The position numbers and the translations under genes were made by a program. From assembly GCA_033807775.1 (NCBI GenBank), contig CM066314.1, positions 147,921,429 to 147,985,428 of the forward strand: a stretch of DNA of 64,000 nucleotides, written 5' to 3'. Positions 53,937-64,000 of this stretch are shown in pieces. Below the pieces are notes generated by a model. That model searched no databases. It was not told where the DNA came from and saw nothing but the letters and a program-made list of their open reading frames with translations. Numbering within the stretch: the first letter of the stretch is position 1; each line of letters starts with the position of its first letter. Source of the stretch: Saussurea involucrata (taxonomy: Eukaryota > Streptophyta > Magnoliopsida > Asterales > Asteraceae).

Positions 53937-55439
53937 GCCTCGTCACGCTCCAGAGCCGACTTCTCCCTGTCCAAAGCCGCGTTCTACCTGACGAGAGTAG
54001 AGGACACTAAACCTTCTATTTTTGCCGTTTCGGTGTGCAGATCCAGAGATGACTGAAACGCCTGTAAAACATAAAGGAATATGTTAGTAAACACACGACA
54101 AAGTTATCAAGGACAAACTAAAACAAGTCTTGAAAGAGAGACTTACCATGAACGCCAGTCCGGCAACATGGGACCCCGTCTCTTTGACTGAGACTCCCCG
54201 AAAGTGCTCCCTGAAAGAGGGGAGCTGGTATTTCCCCAGATGGGGAAACAACCTCGTCCCGTCCAGGACGTTATCCGCCATGAAGTCTGACGGCAACGTA
54301 AAGTTGACCGTAAAGACCTCATCCTCTCCCGTCTTAGGGCCCTTGCCCTTGTCGGTCGACGAAGGGGTCGACGTGGCAGTAAGGGACATCGCCATTTTCG
54401 TCGGAGGTGCAGAACTGACAGGTGTTGCATCGATAGCATCAGAAGACGTCCTCGTCTTCCCAGCGGATGCGAGCGACACCTTCGCCTTCTCAGGCATGAC
54501 GACTCTCGCCGAACCGCCCGTCTTCGAAGACGGTTCCCTCGGACTGACATCTTCGTCCTCTTCAAGACCCCTGACCCACTTGTCGGGGCCTCCTTACTCT
54601 TTTCTCTCGCCTTGCGAACCATTTCAGCTTGAGCCGCTCTTTTGGCCATCACAGACGACGGCTTAACATTGGATTCTCCTGTAAAGCAAGAAAAGAAGAA
54701 CGATTAAGCAACTGAAATAATGGAAAGAGTAAGTCGAGCAGCGTAGGGTACACTTACCAGTCATCTCTACCCCTTCTTCTTCTCTCGACTCCTCTTTCTC
54801 TTCTTCTGCCTCTGTCTTCTCTTCCTCCTCCTCTTCCTCTCGTCTCTCCTGACGATTCTTGCCCAAGAAGACCAAATCGTCGTCCTCGTCTGTCAGATGT
54901 CGAGCGACGAAAGATCGGTCGTCGGTACTGATATCCAGAAACTTCTCGATCTTCGCCTTGGAGTCGTCGTTGGGCTTCACGTCTTCAAACTTAATGTCTG
55001 AAAACATAGAGAAAGGAGATTAATTAAGAAACAAAGCAATAAAGGTAATAAAAAACGCTCGACCAAAGCTAAAAACTCACCCACCATGTTCCAGCCGAAC
55101 CTAATCCAGTCACTGTCGGGGTCCAACGTCGTTACCCGCACGAATGCATACCTGGTCTTCCATTTGCGATCGTTGACCGCGGTTTTCAGAACCAAGGTAC
55201 GATCGCCCTTGTGTTTCGAGAACAAGCTGTAGCAACGGTACGTATCCATCTTGACCTGGTAAGCCGTCAAGACATCGTTCACATTCATCGGCAACTCCTA
55301 ATTCGAGGTAAGTCGCTCGATGACCTGCATAACACACCAAAACTAGGGCATTAACTGCCCCGGCGACAGGTCAAATTCGCACATAAACCCCTTGGCTAAA
55401 CACGAATATGGCCATTGGAATCCTATCTTAAATGGGTAC
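53936..55439 (-). pseudogene. J: inverted copy of the Tat aORF, fused to E reverse transcriptase
   Basis: Reverse complement of 48662-50145. It carries the same exon and intron layout on the minus strand: exon 1 part from GTACCCATTT at 55439 (with stops), exon 2 (MFSDIKFEDVKPNDDSK region, 55007-54763), exon 3 (54676-54150) and the start of exon 4, which ends at 53936 against RT sequence. The splice sites are kept. J retains the 19 bp missing from E's copy, so it is not a recent exact copy of it. It may be a remnant of a plus-strand Tat element or part of a rearrangement. Confidence 0.85.
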
Positions 55440-56324
55440 TGTTAATGCCAAAAATCGCACCAAAGGGACAACTTAAGGTCGATATGGACTTTAACAACTA
55501 ATGATAGGAATCGTTCGACAAAGGGGTGCGACAAAGACAAAAATATAAACGAGACAGAGAATTTGATGACGCGGGAAAAACCTCAACGAGGAAAAAACCT
55601 GCGGACGACAGTGGATGTCGTCGCTGCACTATGGTCGCCAATCAGGGGCGATGTTCTTGGTGTTCCAGGTGTCGATCGTACTGAGGTTACAATACAGATG
55701 AAGGAAAGACTTTGAAATGTAAAGTTACAAGTGTTTTCTAATGTAAAACAATGTGCGTCGTGTGTTTAAACCGTGTGTCGTGTGTGGCTGTCGTGTGTCG
55801 AGAACGATCTTTTATGGGTGATTCCTTTGCTTCGAATGAGTGTTCTTCAGAGTTCGAGTACTTGTGCCTGTTGTTCGATGTTCTTGTTCTATCTCTCTGT
55901 GTTGTTCGCTGTCCTTTGAACTGATGATTGGGCTTGGAATTTATAGTCTTCGGGCACTTTAATTGAATCATTAAGATCTTTGATGATTGTTGTAACGGTC
56001 GTCGTCTTCAATGTGGGATTAGATGCTCATAACTAATTTTGTCAGTTATATCCGTTGTCCATTAATGACTTTGACTCCTGCATTGATCATTGAACAAACA
56101 TAACAGTCATATAACGCGTTAGTCGGTCGAGGTCGCATGATTCTACGCGACGGTCGTGCGAAGTAGGCGACGTCGAGGTCGAGTGTCGTGGGGTAAAAAG
56201 ACTTTTGATTTTATCTTTAATCAAGAGAGAGAAAGTACTATGATTTTACCTTCGTTACGGAGAAGGGAATAAGTATTTTCCTTACCTTGGTCGTGGTCAA
56301 GACTGGTGAAATTTTGCCCAAACA
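55440..56324 (-). repeat. Element G 3' LTR
   Basis: 885 bp, TGTTAATGCC...GCCCAAACA, followed by GTTTGCCCCCAAAATTT. Hairpin (arms GACGACA and TGTCGTC, loop GTGGA) at 55605-55623; minus-strand TATAAAT near 55939. Confidence 0.85.
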
Positions 56325-56614
56325 GTTTGCCCCCAAAATTTGAATGTATGATGGCAAATTCGAATTTTAAATTTTGCTTGTCGGGTACTCAGGGTCGTGA
56401 CATGTGTAGAAAATTACCTTGGTTGTCTTGGAACCGAATCAGTTCAATTTAAACTAGAGAGGGAAGTCGAAGAGTGGATAAAGTTGTTACGTCATGCCGA
56501 TGCGCGATGGTGCTTACCAGCTGTCGATGACAGGTGTCGATGATCCGTGTAGTCATACGAAAAGACGGGGACGCGCGGCGATCATCAAAGGACCCGACCT
56601 GTCACGTTTTCTTG

Positions 56615-56622
56615 TATAAATA
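56615..56622 (+). promoter_or_regulatory. TATA box of the element G aORF
   Basis: TATAAATA followed by GAGATC, about 230 bp before the aORF-like sequence; E has the aligned CATAAATAGAGACC. Confidence 0.6.
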
Positions 56623-56839
56623 GAGATCTTGATGAATCATTTCATTTTATAGTTTTGGAAAGTTTTTAGAGTGGGATTCTTTTTTCTGATCTTCCCTGAA
56701 ATTTCGAAGTTTTTGAGCACTTATATATGGCATAGCTTTTCGCCCTTTCATTCATCTTTGACTAAGGTGTTCGTGCTCTGAGTTCATCGCTTTTAAATTT
56801 GTTGTGTGATGTTCCTCTTTTGTACGTTCTTAGGAAGAT

Positions 56840-57440
56840 CGTTGAAAGGTGCCAACCATTTCTGCTAGGAGAATGACACGACTTGAGAGTATCCGCGAAG
56901 GAAAGACGCAAAGAGGCTTTGTTCGCTGCGTCGGGGTTTTACTGAAGACGAGGGTGGTAATTCTGAAAGGGATGCTTGCAAAGGTTAATGACTTATCGAG
57001 AGTCATTATGCCTGAAAAGGCGAAGGCGTTGATCGCGGTTGATGCGATATCCGTGGAATCTGCGCATCTGGCGACGATGTCCTCTATAACCACGTCAACC
57101 CTTTTGTCAGCCGTCAAGGGCTAGGGTGCAAAGACGGGAGAGGGCGAGGATGACGTTATGACGATCAGCTTTACGTTGCCGTCGGTCTTCCTGACTGACT
57201 GTGTCCTTGATGGGACGAAGTCACTTCCATTTCATGGGAAATATCATCTCCTATCTTTCGAGGAGTGTTTCCGAGGGATCTCCATCATAAAAACGGGACC
57301 ACATATAGCCATACAGGCGTTCGTTGTAAGTTTTTCTTTCAAAACCCGTGTTTTCGATGTTTTTCTTAGTTTGACATATTCGTTGTGACAGATGCTTCGG
57401 TCTCGGCTCGTTCGATACGCGAAGACAGAGAAGTCGTCGG
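56840..57440 (+). pseudogene. Element G aORF, decayed
   Basis: Matches E aORF exon 3 and its flanks: SRVIMPEKAKALIAVD, then after a stop at about 57121 TISFTLPSVFLTDCVLDGTK and HLLSFEECFRGISI, with a donor (GTAAGT) near 57327 and an acceptor GTGACAG near 57390. Exons 1 and 2 are missing. Non-functional. Confidence 0.7.
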
Positions 57441-57449
57441 ACCAGAAGT

Positions 57450-57605
57450 CGATCGTCGAAAGCGTCTTATTCCTTCCTCCAACCTTAACATTAATCTTAA
57501 GAGCCACATTCTCCAAATACTGCGGGCTCTTCTTCATAACATGTCGCGGCATAATAGTGTTGGGAAACACCTCTGTCATACTCGTTTGATCCTTGCATAA
57601 GCTCC
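57450..57605 (-). pseudogene. Argonaute (PIWI domain) gene fragment
   Basis: The minus strand encodes SPQYLENVALKINVKVGGRN, the conserved AGO1-clade PIWI-domain stretch just before the catalytic region. It is preceded, with a frameshift, by sequence resembling the 'GVVSQ' strand. Homology ends after GGRNKTL. It lies between the G aORF and the H LTR, with no introns or flanking AGO sequence. It is a captured or inserted host fragment with no coding capacity of its own. Confidence 0.65.
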
Positions 57606-57640
57606 GAGGATTCGAAGGTCGAGACTTTGGGCAGAGTATA

Positions 57641-59243
57641 TGTCACGTGCGAAATATGTGTTTTAATCGCAGTGGGTTGCAATCTGTCCACAGTGGGAAG
57701 TGCAAGTGTACACTGTCCACTATGATCGTGACAACAAGTAATAGTTGGTAAAATACCAGAATCGAATCCACAGGGACTGGACAATCAAGACAATACGGTT
57801 CTTATGAGCTCCTTTTACAAGTTTCAACTAGAGAGGAAAATAATACTTGGTTTTGTTTGGTGAAAATAGCTACTTTAATGATTTTACTAAATGTTAAAAA
57901 GGAGGAATGTAGGTTGGATTTTCCCTAGATTTTATCTCAAATACTCGGTCCTTAGAAGTGATCCTAGTATTCGTGGTGGACATTTTCGCTAGAAAAGCCC
58001 GGTTACAAAATACTCACACCGTTAGATAAAAATCCCATACTCTTAGTACTTGTTGTTTTGTCAATGGTAATCTCTAAATGGACCTTTTCAGGCCTCGATG
58101 GAATGTGTAGAGACAAATACTCTAAGTGTTTTTAATACACAAATTAGCTTGCCTACTACTCCAGTGGGTAGAGATTAGCTCACTATGCCGACCTCACTCT
58201 CGTAAGTGTCATAAGAATTCTTTCGAATCCCCTAGCATCATTCAAGCTCGTGTCACTGCGTTCTACTCATTTCTAAGTTAAGAACTAGACTTTAGATCCT
58301 TGCAAGTGATCGGCTTGTTCGCATCTTTGTGTAAATATCGAGAATGAATGACCAAAACAACAAATATTCTAAATATAAAGATTACTGAAGCATTTTTAAT
58401 AAAATCCAGGTACTTCTCCTTCCTACATCCCAAAGGATGTTTAGCCTAACATTTCCGAAGTAAAGAAAACAAAAGATGAAGATTTGCACATAATAAAACT
58501 GATAGTGGATTGAATAGTACTCACAGTGGGGAACGAGAATTCGTCCCTGTCCACTGTGTTTTACGAACTACAATTAACTTAGGAAAGGAAATTACAGAAA
58601 TTAAAGCTAAGTTAATGCAGTAATTAAAATACTAAAACTAATGTGGTAGATGAGAGAAATTAAAGCTATTCAACTATCTAAACTTAACCCAAGATGATTG
58701 TAAGATTCCAAGATTGTAATAAATGAACCCAAGTGCTCCTTTATATACTAGGAGAAAGAGTTGTGTATTACACAAAAGAGATGAGTCTTCCAATGGGTAA
58801 AAACTGCTGTGTTGTGGCATAAATCAGCACCTTGGGCAAACCAATTACCTAATGGACCCTTTTCCAAGTCAATCTCCAAGTACATAAAGGAGTACTTGTT
58901 GCAATCTTCAATGTAGCTGCCATTTTGTACTTCCTCCAGCCATTTCCCTGCTAATGAATCTTCTTCCTCCAGCAAATTAAGTCCCAACTAGTAGTTTCTT
59001 TTGTCTTTCTTGATCAGCTCGAATAGTGGGCAGCCGGAGTGGGCACAACAGTGATCACTGCAGGATAAAATGTGAAAAACACCTAAATTCTACCAAAAAG
59101 TTTATTAAACACTAAGGTTCGCTCCTTTTGCTCATTTTCGAGATTTATACCAAGAATGGGGGTTTTGAGAGGCGGAATGGCTAAATTTGACAGAATAAAA
59201 TAGGAAATACAAGGAAATAATAACTCTAAAAATAGAGTTATCA
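57641..59243 (-). repeat. Element H 3' LTR
   Basis: 1603 bp; minus strand begins TGATAACTC and ends CACGTGACA, as in C. Minus-strand TATATAAAG near 58738-58746. Confidence 0.92.
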
Positions 59244-60252
59244 TAACCTCAAACTTAAACCATTACTTGTCCCCAAGTAATAAAAATAATGCACTTAGAG
59301 CTTTTAGGAACTTACCGACTTCTCATCTTGAATGGACGTTGATCTCCCTTCTTGGATACTTCTTTCGATTCTAACACTTTAAAGTTTCACTTTTGTTCTT
59401 GACAAAATCTTCCCTTGTTCACAATTTGATCATTAGGGCTTTTCTTGGGTTCGAAAGATTTTGTGGCTTTGAGTGTTTGTCCCAAGGGTTTTGGCACGCA
59501 GTTCCAAACATAGACCGAAGATCTCGCTTTGAGATTTTATTTTGAGAAGTGAGTGGTTTAGATTTTTCATGGGTATGGATGCACACTTTCAGGCTTTATT
59601 TTGGGTATGGCTGTTTTTGTGAGAGTGGGCATTCTGATGGTCCAGAAAAGGCACACCATCTTTTTATGTGGGAGTGGTCACTTTGATGGTCCAGAAAAGG
59701 CACACCATCAATTTTGTTAGTGACACTCCGTTTTTCTTCTGTTTTTGTATTTTTGTGTTTTTTTTGGGAGGTGGGTACAGCTTACCCACCTCAAACTTAG
59801 ACTTCATAGTGTCCCCATTGTGGGCAGACTGGAAGTCACTCTGGAAGTCCCCACCTCAAACTTAAAACTGCACAGTGTCCCCACTGTGACTTGAATATTG
59901 GGTTCAAAGAGGTGGTTTTTGGTGTTACAAAAATAGGTCGTGTTTGGATGCAAAGATGGCCTAAATCATTTCATAGCGTCAAGTTTAAGACTCGTACATA
60001 CAAAAGTGACCCTTTTATGTTGGAAACCGAAAGTTGTACCTAGAACTGGAAACGAGATCAAACGAACATGCAAATTCGAAGTGAGTTAGTAACCAAAAGC
60101 ACCTGCTAAACATAGCAGGGATCCATGCATTGTTAACCAAAAGTATTGAAAGCAGCAAATTGTGTCAAGAGCCTAGCCATAGGCATCATACAGAAAAATT
60201 AAAATTGTTTTGAGAGCATAGGGAATGAAACCAAAGTGTTTAAAACAAACCA
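59244..60252 (-). other. Element H 3' non-coding region with hairpin modules
   Basis: Polypurine tract and hairpin (arms ATTACTTG and CAAGTAAT, loop GGGA) at 59244-59281; two internal modules at about 59780-59822 and 59845-59888, the latter with a perfect CACAGTG stem and GGGA loop. No gene. Confidence 0.8.
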
Positions 60253-62312
60253 TTACGGCGTTTGGGTTGCCTTTGGTGAACTGTCGGCCAAGTCTTCCTC
60301 AAAATCATCCTCACTTGCCACAGTGGGGCAGATCCCCTCTGGAAATTCTGGGATTTGTGCGGCAAGGAGAGGATCGGCAGCCATGTACATTTGGTTCACA
60401 ACCTCATCACGATCGCGGTTGTACATCCAGACTGATTCAAGGGCGCGGTTGATAATCTTTTGCTCAACTGCGAGGAGGTCGACTTTGTACGTGAGTGTTG
60501 AAATGGCTTGCAGAATGGCGGTCATCGGGTTGACTGTGCTGGTGCTTGCTTCTCCTATAGCCTTCGGACGCAGTGGGGTACCCTTCTTCTCCACAGTGGG
60601 CGAATCAGTGCCCACTATGTGCTCGTCGGCTATTCGCACGTTGGGCTGTACCTGGGCAAGCTCATCAGACTGGCCTCCTATCTCTCTTCTCATCTTCTTA
60701 ATGGTCTGAACACTAATGTTTTTCTTGGAAACGATCCACTGGTCCTCTTCAGCTGTGGGCACTCCGGCATCTATTAGCAAATGTGTAATAAGGCAAGGAA
60801 GGGGTAGGATTACCTTGGTTCGTGTTCGGGCCTGATGGATGGCACCATGCATAACGATTCCCAGATTGATCTTCTTTCTAGTGAGAACGCAGTAAAGCAT
60901 GGCACACTTATGCATGGAGAGAGTCGTGTCGTGTGATGTTGGGGCCACAGAGGCCCGAAGGAATTGGAACCACACAGCAACCTCAGTTGTGAGAGAGCCA
61001 GTGTATAGACACCTCCTCTGGCCATCTTGATTCCATGCCCTTCCCTCTATTGCTATTTCTTTTAAAATCAATTCCTCATCAGCCGGAGTTATCTTTGCCA
61101 AGAACTGTCCGAAAGCACAAGGTTCCGGGGCTCCTCTACCTAACACTCGATTTATTTGACCTGAAGTATAGTCCACAACCTTTCCTCTAACCTTTACAAA
61201 CGATTCTTTGGCTTGGGAGGCTTCAGCAAAAACATTCCCGGACTAATGATGCATTAGCGCGGCGATTGGCAGTGGCAATGGTTGCCCAATCTTGCGCTAT
61301 TAGTCTATCTTTGATAAAAGGATTAGCTTCTACGAAGTCGGGGTCGAAACCCCTCTCTAAATTCAACTTCCGAGTGCAAATACACTCAAAGTGGGCTCTA
61401 GCTGCGGGGGAAGTGAACTGCCTCGGTATCCCACTGGGGGCATGAACAGTCCCCACAGTGGACATATGTGGACTTTTAGATGGGTTTTGTTCACTCCCCG
61501 TATTAGTATCACTAGAAGAAGAACTTAAAGAGGGTTCGATACCCTTACCTTTTCTCGATGCTTTTCTTTTAGGCTGTGTGGATGATGCCTTCTTGGTTAC
61601 ACCAGATCGTGTAACCACCACCTGCTCCTCTGGAGTGTTCTGGTCGGTGTTTCCTCTCTGTGGGCAGCGGTGCGGACATCCCCACACTATCAGCATATTT
61701 GTCTTGGGGAATTTCTACAGTCTGAGTCTGCTCCTTAATCTTTTTCTGCCTTTCTTCTTCGACTCTTTTTCTTTCTTCTTCCTCACGTGCCAAACGCTCG
61801 TCTTCTGTTTTTTTCTTTTCTTGCTCGAGAATCCTTACCTCCTCAGCCTTCTTTCGTTCTTCCTCCTCTACTCGTTTTCTCTCCTCTTCTTCTCTAGCCA
61901 ATCTTTCGGTTTCTTCCCTCTTCAATCTCTCCTCCTCTTCTCGTTTTAATCTTTCCTCTTCCTCTCGGCGCTTTCTCTCGGCTTCTTCCTTCCTTATTTT
62001 GATTTCCGCGACCCTTTGGTTGAATTCCTCTTGTAACCTCTGCATTTCCTCATCCTCTTGCAAATCTGTATCATCAAAAGGGGTTTGAACAGAGTCCGAG
62101 ACCCTTGATGAAGATACGGCTTTTGGACTCTCTGGTTTGGACGAATTCGCGTCTGCAACATTGGAGATGACCGGAGGTTCGCCGGAGATCGGTGGGGTTC
62201 TATTGAGATCGCCGGTGACGGCCTCCAGTGGTTGGTCTTCGTTGGTTCGGCGGCGGACCGCCGGACGTGTGGGTTCCTCGGGATGAGAGTTTAATCTTTT
62301 GATTCTAGCCAT
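60253..62312 (-). pseudogene. Element H Athila-type third ORF (env position)
   Basis: Same architecture as C 18645-20690: MARIKRLNSHPEEPTRPAVR, charged coiled coil (about 62060-61720), basic Ser-rich linker, FECICTRKLNLERGFDPDF, NRRANASLVRE, then LTTEVAVWFQFLRASVAPTS, LPLPCLITHLLIDAGVPT and an acidic C-terminus. Two frameshifts (near 61690 and 61200) split it into three frames. No membrane segment or signal peptide is evident. Function unknown; the match of domain order between C and H shows a conserved protein of about 680 residues. Confidence 0.82.
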
Positions 62313-62770
62313 TTTAGGGTTTTGGGATTTGTCTGGTTCGTGAAAAAGAAAGAAGAAGATGAAAAGTGTAGGTGGTTTATGGAGAGAGAGAGAGGCTTTA
62401 TTTTTGAAAAGGAGGGGTTTTTGGCTTTTGAGAGGGAACGGTTTTTAGGAGAGAGAGAGAGAAGGACAATGATGGTTCTCTTGGGAATAGGTGGGGAGAG
62501 GACAAGTGGCAGGAAAGGATGACATATGTGTAAGAAAAAGTATGATGTGTGTCAGCCTTGGGCCCCCCAAACCGTCTCTTCATAAGTCAGACCGAGAGTG
62601 AGGAGCGCAGTGACCAGCCTCTGCCCACTGCGAACCTTTTTGTTCCAAAAAGTGCTAAAATTCTCCTACACACATAGAAATAAACTACCATGCAGAATTA
62701 AAAATGCCAACTTTAATAAAAAGACAACAATTAACTGAAATAAAATATTTACAAACAGCGTTGACTTTCT
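62313..62770 (-). other. Element H spacer between pol and third ORF
   Basis: Non-coding, GA-rich on the plus strand, equivalent to C 18154-18644. Confidence 0.6.
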
Positions 62771-64000
62771 CTAACCATAGTGAGGTGGAGAGTGGGCGGG
62801 GATGTGGGCACTCTCATGCAGAAAATGCTTTACCCTTTGCCCATTGACTTTAAAGGTCTGACCCGATTGTGGAGATTTCAACTCTACTGTTCCGAAAGGA
62901 CTCACCTTGACAATGGTGTATGGTCCCGTCCATCTTCATTTTAGTTTACCTGGAAAGAGTTTGACACGAGAGTTGAACAATAGTACCTGTTGTCCTTCTA
63001 TGAACTCCCTATGGTTGATCCTACGATCGTGCCACATCTTGGTCTTCTCTTTATACAACTTTGCGTTCTCATAGGAGTGATATCGCAACTCCTCTAGCTC
63101 ATGTATTTGTAAACTCCTTTTGATTCCCGCAACATCCTCACTCATGTTAAGCTCTTTAAGGGCCCAAAACGCCTTGTGCTCTAATTCAATTGGTAAATGG
63201 CAAGCCTTGCCAAAAACTAATTTAAATGGAGACATTCCCAAAGGAGTTTTGTAGGCCGTTCGATAGGCCCAAAGAGCATCATCAAGTTTGGTTGACCAAT
63301 CTTTTCGGTGCGGTTTAACAACTTTTTCCAAAATCCCTTTGATTTCACGATTTGAAAGTTCGGCCAAACCATTGGTTTGTGGTGGCCACTCTATGATGTA
63401 TGTCATATTTAGCAAGAACCGAGGCCATGACTTTGTTTATAAAATGGGTGCCTTCGTCACTAATCAATGCCCGTGGTGTTCCGAATCGAGTGAAAATATA
63501 TTTATGCAAAAATTTCACCACGGTGTTGGCATCATTAGAGTGACATGCAATGGCTTCTACCCATTTCGAAACATAGTCTACCGCAACCAAGATATAAAAA
63601 TTATTGTTGGAATTTGGAAAAGGTCCCATGAAATCGATTCCCCAAACATCAAAAAGTTCAACCTCTAAAATGTTGTTAAGAGGCATTTCATTTCCTTGCG
63701 ATATATTCCCCGTACGTTGACATTGCTCAATTTTTTTCACAAATTCATACGAGTCTTTAAAAACATTGGGCCAAAAGAATCCACTTTGCAAGATTTTTGC
63801 CGCGGTACGTTTTCCACCGAAGTGGCCACCGTAGTGGGATGTGTGACAACCATGGAGTATTTCATGTTGCTCACTCCCATGGACACAACGCCTCAATATT
63901 TGGTCCGCCCCTATCTTGTACAAGAAAGGATCGTCCCAAACGTATTGTCGTGTGTCATGTAAAAACTTTTTGAATGGTTGTCCACTCATCCCGTGGGGCT
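62771..64000 (-). pseudogene. Element H pol, integrase part
   Basis: From the window edge inward on the minus strand: integrase zinc domain (HYGGHFGGKRTAAKILQSGF, then EQCQRTGNIS, where the first Cys of the usual CxxC is replaced by Ile), core with Asp in GIDFMGPFP, Asp in LISDEGTHF and, after a frameshift with deletion near 63385, Glu in NGLAELSNREIKG; then ELEELRYHSYENAKLYKEKT, a TGA after LFPGKLK (62936-62938), and the C-terminal GPYTIVKVSPFGTVEL to PAHSPPHYG, with the stop at 62771. These faults make it non-functional. The upstream RT is outside the window. Confidence 0.88.

Larger units (their letters stand above)
55440..57440 (-). mobile_element. Tat-lineage element G, 3' end
   Basis: 3' LTR 55440-56324, polypurine complement, promoter-like region and a decayed aORF on the plus strand. 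The rest is missing or lies beyond element H. Left flank GGTAC. Confidence 0.8.
57641..64000 (-). mobile_element. Athila-lineage element H (partial, runs off the window)
   Basis: Minus-strand sister of element C. 3' LTR at 57641-59243, then 3' non-coding modules, the Athila third ORF and the integrase part of pol; the remainder lies beyond the window. Left flank GTATA. Unlike C, the integrase core is present, but it is frameshifted. Confidence 0.9.

Noticed and set aside
61458..61949. Plus-strand hydrophobic ORF (163 codons)
   Set aside because: Antisense of the charged coiled coil in H third ORF, which always reads as Leu/Phe/Ser-rich.

Overview
The window is plant nuclear DNA and is almost entirely transposable elements. 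Evidence: tRNA-iMet primer sites (TGGTATCAGAGC), tRNA-Asp type primer sites (TGGCGCCnTTGCnGGGGA), Sirevirus-type Copia, Athila and Tat lineage Ty3/gypsy elements, a tRNA-derived SINE, a Mutator-like element, and fragments of plant ABCC and Argonaute genes. A eudicot with a large repeat-rich genome is likely; the species cannot be fixed from the sequence. No intact host gene is visible.

Layout. 1-7936: non-coding DNA with Mutator-type ends, a Pack-MULE (2052-3927) that carries a broken ABCC transporter fragment, and a solo LTR (5488-7045) with a 5-bp duplication. 7937-39781: decayed Copia element A, split by a four-deep nest. A contains Tat element B (11736-39367, minus strand, duplication GTTCT). 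B contains Athila element C (13567-36313). C contains Sirevirus D (21501-34515, duplication GCCCT). LTR divergence fits this order: D differs at about 3 sites in 962, C at about 27 in 1585. 39782-53936: a second Tat element E, minus strand, with an antisense spliced extra ORF (aORF). E is split by Athila-like, pol-less element F (41241-48661, duplication AGTAC), and F itself holds a SINE. 53936-55439: an inverted copy of the E aORF (J), fused to E's reverse transcriptase. 55440-57640: a third Tat end (G) plus an Argonaute fragment. 57641-64000: a minus-strand Athila element H, sister of C, running off the window.

Gene content. Only D looks potentially functional. It has gag and pol in one frame separated by a single TAA, near-identical LTRs, and a third ORF that reads as two exons (1301 codons) behind its own promoter-like region. 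A, B, C, E, F, G and H are all defective through stops, frameshifts or loss of pol.

Most notable signals. (1) The Athila elements C, F and H carry several copies of a module made of a short perfect stem-loop followed by a polypurine-tract-like sequence; the stem sequences change between copies but pairing is kept. (2) Element families carry a family-specific short word spread through LTR, UTR and coding sequence (TCAGCG/CGCTGA in D; CCACAGTGGG in C/H, which is also the hairpin arm). (3) D has a CCAAT-CACGTG-TATA promoter copy inside the element and a spliced ORF3. (4) A 1.5-kb inverted repeat of the Tat aORF has breakpoints that coincide, within about 1 bp, with the F insertion site.
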